From NCBI GenBank assembly GCA_002335115.1, contig DDCR01000142.1, positions 1 through 9,341 on the forward strand: 9,341 nt of DNA, read 5' to 3'. The notes under the pieces were generated by a model. It saw only the letters and a program-made list of their open reading frames with translations, was not told the DNA's origin and did no database searches. Positions within the stretch are counted from its first letter, which is position 1. Every line of letters starts with the position of its first letter. The stretch is from Oceanospirillaceae bacterium UBA2001. Lineage in GTDB: Bacteria; Pseudomonadota; Gammaproteobacteria; Pseudomonadales; Balneatricaceae. Shown here piece by piece: positions 1-5,612 of the stretch. A program made the position numbers and the translations under genes.

Positions 1-269
1 GTTTTATAAATCAGTAAAGGCTTTTCAGCAGGTCCCAGAGGCTCACCTGTTTTCATATCCCACTGCCAAAGATGCCGGTCACAGGTCATAACATTATTGG
101 CACAAATTCCAGAGCCTTCCAGATATTGCTCCATGTGCGGACATACCGGTGGATAGGCTCTAAAACCGTCCCCAACATTGACAAGAATAATTTCCACACC
201 ATCTATGGTGCACTCTTTGATCTTATCTTGCTTAACATCGCCCACGGGGCAAGCCGCTTTCCAGCTCAT
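1..269 (-). CDS. msmC: Rieske [2Fe-2S] ferredoxin of a methanesulfonate monooxygenase (C-terminus beyond window)
   Basis: This is the small Rieske ferredoxin that would carry electrons from a reductase to the oxygenase encoded upstream. The 89 visible residues begin MSWKAACPVGDV and contain a complete cluster site, C43-P-H45 and C63-D-R-H66, spaced C-x-H-x17-C-x-x-H. That is the usual spacing for TmoC-like ferredoxins, which are about 110 residues, so some 20 residues are missing at the window edge. The ATG at 269 is preceded by AGGA nine bases away. It begins 28 bases after the small oxygenase subunit stops, so the two are surely cotranscribed. The order large subunit, small subunit, ferredoxin matches the known msmABC order, and a reductase (msmD) is expected further left. 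The family call is seen in the sequence; the specific msmC name rests on the neighbouring MsmA-type subunit. Confidence 0.85.
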   Translation of the reverse strand, partial: MSWKAACPVGDVKQDKIKECTIDGVEIILVNVGDGFRAYPPVCPHMEQYLEGSGICANNVMTCDRHLWQWDMKTGEPLGPAEKPLLIYK

Positions 270-297
270 AATTTTAATTCCTAGTTTAGGGTGGGGT

Positions 298-795
298 TTA
301 GATTGGCCAGTGCGTGCCTTTATCTAGGCGACGCGTATCTAGGCGAACTTCGCGGTCTTCAAACTTTATACTTTTGCCATCAATAACAAATGTGTCGTTA
401 TATCGGCCCACTAGAAACACACTCGTCGTTCCAGCATCAACATGAGAGTTGACACCATCAAGTTGGGTTTGGTGCACTGTCAATGAACTAATCGCCGTAG
501 CCGACTTGCCATCTTCAGCCACGTCTACCCTATATACAGTACAATGGCGTCTTAAGGGAGATTGATCACTGTTATGCTTGTTTAACATGTTCGTGATTGA
601 TTCCATGTACTCTTTATCACCCCCATGGTACTTGATGTCTGTTTGCACTTCTGGACTAAATGCTCTAATGGCATAGTTAAAATTATCGGCACAGTTGTTG
701 TGCCATTTCTGCCACTCATAATCATCCAAGTGAATACAAGTATTATAAATTAGCTCTCTAATTTGTTCTTTTATTTCGTGATGACTCACAGCCAT
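298..795 (-). CDS. msmB: Small (beta) subunit of Rieske oxygenase, probable methanesulfonate monooxygenase
   Basis: This 165-residue protein belongs to the ring-hydroxylating oxygenase beta-subunit family (NTF2/SnoaL-like cone fold), which has a structural role in the hydroxylase. The C-terminal third is the clearest part: DAGTTSVFLVGRYND, then a FEDREVRLDTRRLD stretch, ending GTHWPI, a typical beta-subunit tail. An in-frame GTG at 828 would add 11 residues, but the ATG at 795 has a perfect GGAGG five bases upstream, so I start there. It lies 83 bases after the large subunit and 28 before the ferredoxin. No catalytic residues are expected in this subunit. An aromatic-ring dioxygenase beta subunit is the alternative by family, but the MsmA-type Rieske motif in the partner makes methanesulfonate the likelier substrate. 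Confidence 0.85.
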   Translation of the reverse strand: MAVSHHEIKEQIRELIYNTCIHLDDYEWQKWHNNCADNFNYAIRAFSPEVQTDIKYHGGDKEYMESITNMLNKHNSDQSPLRRHCTVYRVDVAEDGKSATAISSLTVHQTQLDGVNSHVDAGTTSVFLVGRYNDTFVIDGKSIKFEDREVRLDTRRLDKGTHWPI

Positions 796-800
796 GTTGG

Positions 801-805
801 CCTCC
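801..805 (-). promoter_or_regulatory. Shine-Dalgarno site that fixes the msmB start
   Basis: On the minus strand GGAGG is followed by the five bases CCAAC and then ATG at 795. This is the strongest ribosome binding site in the operon. It lies inside the longer reading frame that would begin with GTG at 828, so it argues for the shorter protein. Confidence 0.8.
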
Positions 806-878
806 AAAACCGCATTATAATTTGACACACCAGCAGATCAGCCTGCAGCCAACCCACCGGCGTATTATTAGAAGTTGC

Positions 879-2159
879 CTACTCAACTGCAGCGGCCGCT
901 CGCTGTGCTTCTTGTTCCTTAAACACAGGATACGGCTCAAACTTCTTATCAGGATCGCTTGGAGAGCGGTTAAGTAACTTACCCCACTCTTCGTAATAAT
1001 GGCGCATGCCATTCTCATCATGAATGGTTTCATTTTCATGACGACCATGCAAAATCTTACGGCTTTCAGCCAGTGGGTGCATAGAAGATCCTTGCCCAGT
1101 TACTGCTAATAGATCTTCGTGCAAGTTCCGTCCAAACGGACCCCAAATCGAATTATGATGGTCTATGCGAGTCTGACGATCCTTTTTAGAGTCACTTGCA
1201 AGGCCAAGACCCCGGAACTCAATCATAACGGAATTGGGACCCAGTGGTGTCATTAAGTCACAACGCAAAGCCGAACCACGTAAGTTAAAGTTTACACCAG
1301 GGAACATGTCTATCATGTACCAGTGATTGGGTGGTAGATGAGGGAAAGACAGCTCCTCCCGTCCGTGAGATCCTTCGTAATTTTCGTACTGAACTTCAAA
1401 ACTACCCACATTAATATGGCCACCATCAAAACCGTTATTTTTACGTGCAAAATAAGCATCGTTAAAACCGGTAATCCGATTATGATAATGCAAGTAATCA
1501 TGATAGAACTCACAATTGGTGTCGTGCCACAACTTATAGTTACAGGGGATAATTGCCTTGTGGTAGTGGAACACTTCTAAAGGCTCTTCATTCAAAGAAG
1601 GTGCAAGCACGTCTAATGAACCGGCAGCAAATTCTTCAACTGTCACGCCAATATCATCGTTCAGGCTGACCCAAACAAATCCACCAAAATAGACTTCGCA
1701 CTTCAGCTCACGTAAGCCCACCTGATCTTCATTTAAACGATCTTGATAGCCCGCTTCTTTGCGTGAAATATTCACGCATTTACCTTTCATGTCGAAACTC
1801 CATGCATGAAACATGCATGTCATTGTCTTGGGTGTGCCAGAAGGCGTGCCTCGCTTGTAGTTACCAGCAGGGCGGCGCTCAATCATGTTGCCTCGGTGAG
1901 GACACACATTCAAAAAAGCCCTGACTACCATGTCTTTTCCACGCACAACAATGACGGGCTCACGCGCGATTGTCATAGTGCGGAAAGAGTAAGCCTCTTT
2001 AAGCTCTGATTCATGGCAAACGGGAATCCATGTTTTTTTCCAAATCTTACTTAATTCGTCTTCGAATATTTGATCGTCTGAATAAATTCTGCTGTCCACC
2101 CACTCACCACGTTGCAAGTCAGGGGTAGCATTCCATTGGGTATGATTTCTGGATGACAT
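879..2159 (-). CDS. msmA: Large (alpha) subunit of methanesulfonate monooxygenase, Rieske non-heme iron oxygenase
   Basis: This is the catalytic subunit. In MSA monooxygenase it hydroxylates methanesulfonate, giving formaldehyde and sulfite. The 426-residue protein has an N-terminal Rieske domain with C86-P-H88 and C115-M-F-H118, so exactly 26 residues separate the two halves. Ordinary ring-hydroxylating dioxygenases have about 15 to 17, and C-x-H-x26-C-x-x-H is the published hallmark of MsmA from Methylosulfonomonas. The mononuclear iron site is around residues 213-226 (D213, E217, H220, H224, H226), with the acidic ligand likely D349 in HEDLLAVTGQ. The ExxH start and H-x3-H spacing differ from the usual DxxH-x4-H, so the exact ligands are uncertain. 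The ATG at 2159 has only a weak GCGAGA upstream. It starts 44 bases after the PanB-like gene. Family membership is certain; the substrate is inferred from the motif and neighbours. Confidence 0.85.
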   Translation of the reverse strand: MSSRNHTQWNATPDLQRGEWVDSRIYSDDQIFEDELSKIWKKTWIPVCHESELKEAYSFRTMTIAREPVIVVRGKDMVVRAFLNVCPHRGNMIERRPAGNYKRGTPSGTPKTMTCMFHAWSFDMKGKCVNISRKEAGYQDRLNEDQVGLRELKCEVYFGGFVWVSLNDDIGVTVEEFAAGSLDVLAPSLNEEPLEVFHYHKAIIPCNYKLWHDTNCEFYHDYLHYHNRITGFNDAYFARKNNGFDGGHINVGSFEVQYENYEGSHGREELSFPHLPPNHWYMIDMFPGVNFNLRGSALRCDLMTPLGPNSVMIEFRGLGLASDSKKDRQTRIDHHNSIWGPFGRNLHEDLLAVTGQGSSMHPLAESRKILHGRHENETIHDENGMRHYYEEWGKLLNRSPSDPDKKFEPYPVFKEQEAQRAAAAVE

Positions 2160-2203
2160 AATATTATCTCGCCATTTAGTTTAAGTAATTAAGGTTAAAT
2201 CGT

Positions 2204-3106
2204 TTACTTTCTCGCTGCGTCTAACTCAGCTAATTTGGTTTCCCAGTTCATTTCTTTCGCGAACTTGGCAATTTCTTGGTCATTCATATAAACCGTGTGC
2301 TCTGGCCCAGGATAAACTCGTGATTTAACTTCGTCACGATACTGAGTAAACACATTTTCCATAATGGGAATCAGGTCATGGTAAATCTTTGAATGGCGAG
2401 GAGTATGCTCTTCATAAAGATGGAATAAATCTGAAGTAATGATGTGAACACCATGAGCCCTATTACCGGCACCCAAACTGATCACAGGAACCGGAAGGAT
2501 TTCAGTTAAATATTCGCATACTTCTTGGCTTGTCACTTCGCACATAATTGAAAAACAACCAGCATCAACCATGGCCATCGCATCATCGATTAATTCTTTG
2601 GCACGATCAGAAGTCTTGCCTTGAGCAAAGAAACCACCAAGCTGGGGCATACGCATGGGCGTAACACCAATGTGGCCTTGAACTGGAATACCTGCTTTAA
2701 CAATGGCTTCAATATTTTTTGCGTGATGTTGGTTGCCTTCGCACTTCATGACTTCTGCGTTAGCTCGCGATATAAATTGTCCAGCGTTCTCAACGGCTTG
2801 TTCAGCAGAAACATGAAAACTCCAGTAAGGCATGTCTACCATACGTAAACCATACTTACTACCACGGTCTACCGCTTGGGACATCATCATTACTTCTTCA
2901 AAGCTAACGGTAACTGTAGACTCATGACCAAACAATACCATGCCTCCTGTATCGGAAACGCAAAGAATATCGATGCCCAAACGATCTGCGATCACCGCAC
3001 TGCGGTAGTCATAAATGGCCATTTGCACGATACCTTCGCCTTCCTGCATTTTCTTTTGCAGGCCGCGTATGGTGATTTTCTTTCTTGGTGCTGATAAGTC
3101 TGTCAT
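2204..3106 (-). CDS. Divergent PanB-like ketopantoate hydroxymethyltransferase family protein, head of msm operon
   Basis: PanB transfers a hydroxymethyl group from 5,10-methylene-tetrahydrofolate to ketoisovalerate using Mg2+. This 300-residue protein keeps the PanB barrel landmarks: AIYDYRSA near residue 30, CVSDTGGM with D52, MVDMPYW with D91, MKCEGN with K121 and E123, GHIGVTPM at 144-151, E190, and PGPEH at 266-270. The D52-D91 and K121-E190 spacings equal those of E. coli D45-D84 and K112-E181. It departs from normal PanB at the GDS motif (S-D-T here) and at the GIGAG...DGQ loop (SLGAGNRAHG), so substrate or acceptor may differ. The start has GGAGA five bases upstream. As first gene of the operon, with its own promoter and 44 bases from msmA, it probably works on a product of MSA oxidation rather than in pantothenate synthesis. 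Another member of the PEP mutase/isocitrate lyase superfamily is a less likely reading. Confidence 0.75.
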   Translation of the reverse strand: MTDLSAPRKKITIRGLQKKMQEGEGIVQMAIYDYRSAVIADRLGIDILCVSDTGGMVLFGHESTVTVSFEEVMMMSQAVDRGSKYGLRMVDMPYWSFHVSAEQAVENAGQFISRANAEVMKCEGNQHHAKNIEAIVKAGIPVQGHIGVTPMRMPQLGGFFAQGKTSDRAKELIDDAMAMVDAGCFSIMCEVTSQEVCEYLTEILPVPVISLGAGNRAHGVHIITSDLFHLYEEHTPRHSKIYHDLIPIMENVFTQYRDEVKSRVYPGPEHTVYMNDQEIAKFAKEMNWETKLAELDAARK

Positions 3107-3177
3107 GGCATTCTCCGCTCATTAATTGATTTTTTTATATAAAGCACTTTTAAGGCGCACTTTTTAAACTTGGGATA

Positions 3178-3207
3178 ATCATAGACACCGGGCCTAAAAA
3201 GTGTCAA
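3178..3207 (-). promoter_or_regulatory. Sigma70-like promoter of the PanB-like/msm operon
   Basis: On the minus strand the -35 box TTGACA (3202-3207) is a perfect consensus. It is followed by an 18-base spacer and the -10 box TATGAT (3178-3183), one base off consensus. Transcription would start near 3171, giving a leader of about 65 bases before the ATG at 3106. The leader contains two copies of AAAAGTGC. The promoter lies between the permease gene and the PanB-like gene, so the operon can be expressed separately from the permease. Confidence 0.65.
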
Positions 3208-3210
3208 ACA

Positions 3211-3232
3211 GATAGTTTTTATCAAGTGATAG
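3211..3232. promoter_or_regulatory. Probable LysR-type operator upstream of the msm promoter
   Basis: The plus strand reads TATCA-AG-TGATA at 3220-3231, a 5-bp inverted repeat with a 2-base centre, plus a further GATAG half-site at 3211-3215. Relative to the predicted start near 3171, the palindrome covers about -49 to -60 and the extra half-site about -40 to -44. This matches the recognition-plus-activation layout of LysR regulators. A near-identical palindrome occurs in the lysR/permease intergenic region. The motif is seen directly; its protein is inferred. Confidence 0.5.
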
Positions 3233-3320
3233 CTTTGGCCTAAAGACGGTATTTTTCAAACACATAGAAAATAAATTAAGAGGGAAGACAACACAGAAGC
3301 TCATTAGCCAATCACGTTAT

Positions 3321-3343
3321 CTGCCCGACCCTAGAATGGGCAG
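3321..3343 (-). terminator. Hairpin after the TauE-like gene, weak terminator candidate
   Basis: CTGCCC (3321-3326) and GGGCAG (3338-3343) form a 6-bp GC-rich stem around an 11-base loop, 25 bases past the permease stop. On the minus strand no run of T follows, so intrinsic termination would be poor and read-through into the PanB-like gene is possible. It could equally be a protein-binding or RNA-stabilising element. Confidence 0.25.
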
Positions 3344-3368
3344 TAGCAGATTGAATGTCTTGCGGGCA

Positions 3369-4118
3369 CTAAACGTTCAGGTAAAAGCGCACCAACATCG
3401 CCATTGCGACACTAATAAGTAACCAGGCCACTAATGTCTTTAAACCATCTACAGGCAGGCGATGCACTACTTTAGCTCCTACTAGTGAGCCACCTACCAT
3501 GGCTAAAGCCAACATGGCTGCAAGCTTAATATCAATATCACCATGTAAAAAATTACCGACGCTCGCTGCGGCCGAGATAGGAATTTGAATAACCTGAGAC
3601 AAGCCAATAGCTATTAACACGGGCACCTTAAACCAAATAAGAATGGGGATTAATAGCAGAGGCCCACCTGTTCCACTTAATGAGGACCCTATACCTGCGA
3701 CCAACCCAATAATAAGTAGCGGCGTGTTATGTTCTATGTGTGGGGTAAATTGCTGGTCTGACGCTTTACGTAATAGTGAGTTGGCCCCCGATGCAAGAAT
3801 CAGAACTGCAATAAGAACTTCAAGTACATCTGCTCGAAAAAAGGGTAAAAAATAAGCCCCTAGGTATGCTCCAGGCAGAGCTCCTGCGCATACTTTAATT
3901 GCCATCGACCAATTAATGGTTCCATGACGCGCGTAAATAAACGCTCCTACTGAACCAGTGACCATATAACTTAGCATGCAGGCAGGAATGGCTGAATGTA
4001 AATCTATACCACCCATAAATTTAAGTGCGGGCACCAAAAGCACCCCACCAATACCCACGCTACCGATTAATAGACCGACAAAAAAGACGACAGTTGTTAA
4101 AAGTGGAGTTAAAAACAT
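3369..4118 (-). CDS. TauE/SafE (TSUP) family membrane permease, probable sulfite or organosulfonate transporter
   Basis: The 249-residue protein is an integral inner-membrane permease with about seven to eight hydrophobic segments and almost no soluble domain. It shows the internal duplication of the TSUP family: GSVGIGGVLLVPAL near residues 20-33 and SSLSGTGGPLLLIPIL around residues 144-159, each a glycine-rich turn followed by a membrane helix. Family members export sulfite or move sulfoacetate and other sulfur compounds. Next to an MSA monooxygenase, which releases sulfite, sulfite export is the natural job; MSA uptake is the alternative. No good Shine-Dalgarno precedes the ATG at 4118, but no better start is available. 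It is divergent from lysR and separated by 262 bases, holding a second promoter, from the PanB-like gene. Family is certain, substrate is inferred. Confidence 0.85.
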   Translation of the reverse strand: MFLTPLLTTVVFFVGLLIGSVGIGGVLLVPALKFMGGIDLHSAIPACMLSYMVTGSVGAFIYARHGTINWSMAIKVCAGALPGAYLGAYFLPFFRADVLEVLIAVLILASGANSLLRKASDQQFTPHIEHNTPLLIIGLVAGIGSSLSGTGGPLLLIPILIWFKVPVLIAIGLSQVIQIPISAAASVGNFLHGDIDIKLAAMLALAMVGGSLVGAKVVHRLPVDGLKTLVAWLLISVAMAMLVRFYLNV

Positions 4119-4166
4119 AATGGGTTGTTGGTAATTTAATTTTTATTAATTTCATACTACAAGATA

Positions 4167-4195
4167 TTGACAACATAGACACCCTTAGTGATAGA
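4167..4195 (+). promoter_or_regulatory. Possible lysR promoter
   Basis: A perfect -35 hexamer TTGACA (4167-4172) is followed after 17 bases by GATAGA (4190-4195), a poor -10. A second possibility is TATCAT at 4252-4257, closer to the start codon and overlapping the palindromic sites, which would allow autorepression. The choice cannot be made from sequence alone. Confidence 0.3.
4172..4183 (-). promoter_or_regulatory. Candidate -10 region of the TauE-like gene promoter
   Basis: The minus strand reads GGGTGTCTATGTT here, with TATGTT (4172-4177) as -10. The 10-mer GGTGTCTATG is identical at the -10 of the msm operon promoter (3180-3189). No fair -35 lies 17 to 18 bases upstream, which fits an activator-dependent promoter. 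The palindrome at 4229-4239 and a TGATAG half-site at 4189-4194 lie upstream. Confidence 0.4.
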
Positions 4196-4228
4196 GTGAC
4201 TCTTAAATATTTTCGATATGTCTCATCT

Positions 4229-4257
4229 TATCAATGATAGGTAATTAGCTTTATCAT
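4229..4257. promoter_or_regulatory. Probable LysR-type operator in the lysR/TauE divergent region
   Basis: TATCA-A-TGATA (4229-4239) is a perfect short palindrome. Its right half also pairs with a second site, giving ATGATA-N12-TATCAT (4234-4257). The arrangement of three half-sites lies 20 to 49 bases before the lysR start codon. The same TATCA/TGATA half-sites occur at the msm promoter, so this is probably where the LysR protein controls itself and the permease. Confidence 0.5.
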
Positions 4258-4277
4258 ACAAAAACTAGAGGTTAGTC

Positions 4278-5189
4278 GTGTTTTTAAGACAATTTCAATA
4301 CTTAGTTGCGTTAGAACAAGAAAAACATTTTGGTCGAGCGGCTGAAAAGTGTCATGTTTCTCAGCCTAGTTTATCCAGTGCCATTAAAAGTTTAGAAAAA
4401 GAATTGGGCATTCCACTCATTCTCCGTCAGCAAAAATTTGAGGGTTTTACTGAAGAAGGAATGCGAGTAGTTACGTGGGCTAAACGTTTATTGGCAGACA
4501 GATCGGCGATGCTGGAAGAATTGAGTATTATGCGCAGTGATTTGAACGGACGTCTGCGTATTGGTGCCACTCCACTAAGCTGTCCTTTATTTCCCACCGT
4601 AAGTCAGTTGTTTCAAAAACGCTACCCATCAGTGCAACTTGACATTCAGTTTATTGGTATTGATCAATTAGTTTTAGGCTTAACCAATTTTGAAATAGAC
4701 ATTGGGGTAACTTACCTTGAAAACCCCGCTCTCGATCGATTTGTGACTATGGCATTATACGAAGAACCTTTGTATCTGCTGTTGCCGGATAACGATTGGT
4801 TAGATGATAGCCCCACCATTTCCTGGGCTGAGGCGAGCAAACTGCCCCTTTGCTTATTGTCTAAGTCAATGCGTGAAAGAAAAATTATGGACGATGCGTT
4901 TGAAGAGGCCGGTGTGCAATGCCAGCCAGTTTTAGAATCAAATTCTATTTTTCAATTGGCCTTTCACGCTATGGCTGGCGACCTAGCGACTATTGTGCCC
5001 AAACGTTTTGCCCACCTGCCCAATACTAAACAGAAACTACTTGAAGCACCTACTGTGTCGCAAACCCTAGGTTTGGTTTGGGTTCATGGCAACCCCGTGT
5101 TACCCATGACTAAGGCAACATCTGCTCTTATGCGAGAAGCATTAGAAGCTGGCGCCTTTGAAAACTTCAGCTTTTTAGGCCTAGAGTAA
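4278..5189 (+). CDS. LysR-type transcriptional regulator, probable activator of the msm locus
   Basis: The 303-residue protein has an N-terminal winged helix-turn-helix from residue 1 to about 60 (FLRQFQYLVALEQEKHFGRA, then HVSQPSLSSAIKSLEKELG). A substrate-binding domain follows from about 90 (LRIGATPLSCPLFP) to the end. The start is GTG, with AGAGG six bases upstream. The N-terminus resembles, from memory, LysR regulators found beside NAD-dependent formate dehydrogenase genes (FdsR type), which would suit one-carbon metabolism downstream of formaldehyde; this is a recollection and not a search result. It is divergent from the TauE-like gene with 159 bases between, the classical layout for a LysR regulator and its target. 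The co-inducer is unknown; MSA, sulfite or a C1 product are candidates. Confidence 0.9.
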   Translation: MFLRQFQYLVALEQEKHFGRAAEKCHVSQPSLSSAIKSLEKELGIPLILRQQKFEGFTEEGMRVVTWAKRLLADRSAMLEELSIMRSDLNGRLRIGATPLSCPLFPTVSQLFQKRYPSVQLDIQFIGIDQLVLGLTNFEIDIGVTYLENPALDRFVTMALYEEPLYLLLPDNDWLDDSPTISWAEASKLPLCLLSKSMRERKIMDDAFEEAGVQCQPVLESNSIFQLAFHAMAGDLATIVPKRFAHLPNTKQKLLEAPTVSQTLGLVWVHGNPVLPMTKATSALMREALEAGAFENFSFLGLE

Positions 5190-5236
5190 ATTAGTAGCCT
5201 TGATTAAATTATTGGACATTGGCGAGAACAAGTAAC

Positions 5237-5464
5237 ATGAAACCAATCACACATACACCCATGTTGAGCCCCACACTTGCGCAAGCAGAGACCTTAATCG
5301 GAGGCCAAGTCTCTCTTGTTTTTGAACAAGGGGAGCTGCAGGTATTGGCTGATCAGGACAGTGCGAAGAAAAACCTAGAGGTCAATTCAGAGGCGAGCGA
5401 TATGTGTGGGGTAAAAATTATGGGCAATGCCATCATCTTAAAAGGTGATACTAAATGGGCTTAA
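5237..5464 (+). CDS. Small hypothetical protein downstream of lysR
   Basis: A 75-residue reading frame, beginning MKPITHTPMLSPTLAQ and ending DTKWA, starts 47 bases after the lysR stop. I do not recognise it. It has no signal peptide or membrane segment. The middle (GGQVSLVFEQGELQVLADQ) looks like beta strands, and it has one cysteine. The ribosome binding site is poor: GCGAGA lies nine bases before the ATG at 5237. An in-frame TTG at 5219 would add six residues and an ATG at 5261 would shorten it. It could be a real small gene, the remnant of a larger one, or chance coding. Confidence 0.4.
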   Translation: MKPITHTPMLSPTLAQAETLIGGQVSLVFEQGELQVLADQDSAKKNLEVNSEASDMCGVKIMGNAIILKGDTKWA

Positions 5465-5531
5465 TGAGTTTGGCTGATCCGGTGCTCACACCCATTTCTC
5501 ACTATTAAAGGCGCATTAAATCCAGAAAACC

Positions 5532-5566
5532 TATTAATATCAGTGGCTAAGGGATATTAATATTTT
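5532..5566. terminator. AT-rich perfect hairpin between convergent genes
   Basis: TATTAATATC (5532-5541) and GATATTAATA (5553-5562) are perfect 10-bp arms around an 11-base loop. TTTT follows on the plus strand, and GGTTTT follows on the minus strand. It lies between the small frame and the convergent secreted-protein gene, so it could end transcription both ways. The stem is almost pure AT, which makes it weak for an intrinsic terminator. Confidence 0.45.
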
Positions 5567-5570
5567 ACTA

Positions 5571-5594
5571 ACTAAGCAATCCTTAGTGGTTTTT
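5571..5594 (+). terminator. Rho-independent-like terminator of the lysR transcript
   Basis: ACTAAG (5571-5576) pairs with CTTAGT (5582-5587) around the loop CAATC, followed by GG and five T. The CCTTAG arm can alternatively pair with CTAAGG at 5547-5552 in the loop of the preceding hairpin, so the two structures could compete. Confidence 0.5.
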
Positions 5595-5612
5595 CGTTAA
5601 GGTAGCCGTTGC

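Noticed and set aside
796..828. GTG start at 828 for the small oxygenase subunit
   Set aside because: The ATG at 795 has a perfect GGAGG five bases upstream, located inside the extension.
1338..2009. Plus-strand and alternative-frame open frames inside msmA and the PanB-like gene
   Set aside because: They are antisense or frame shadows with no ribosome sites and low-complexity, unrelated protein sequence.
298..2159. Aromatic ring dioxygenase identity for the alpha/beta pair
   Set aside because: The 26-residue Rieske spacer and the TauE neighbour favour MsmA; no aromatic pathway genes are present. Kept only as an alternative.
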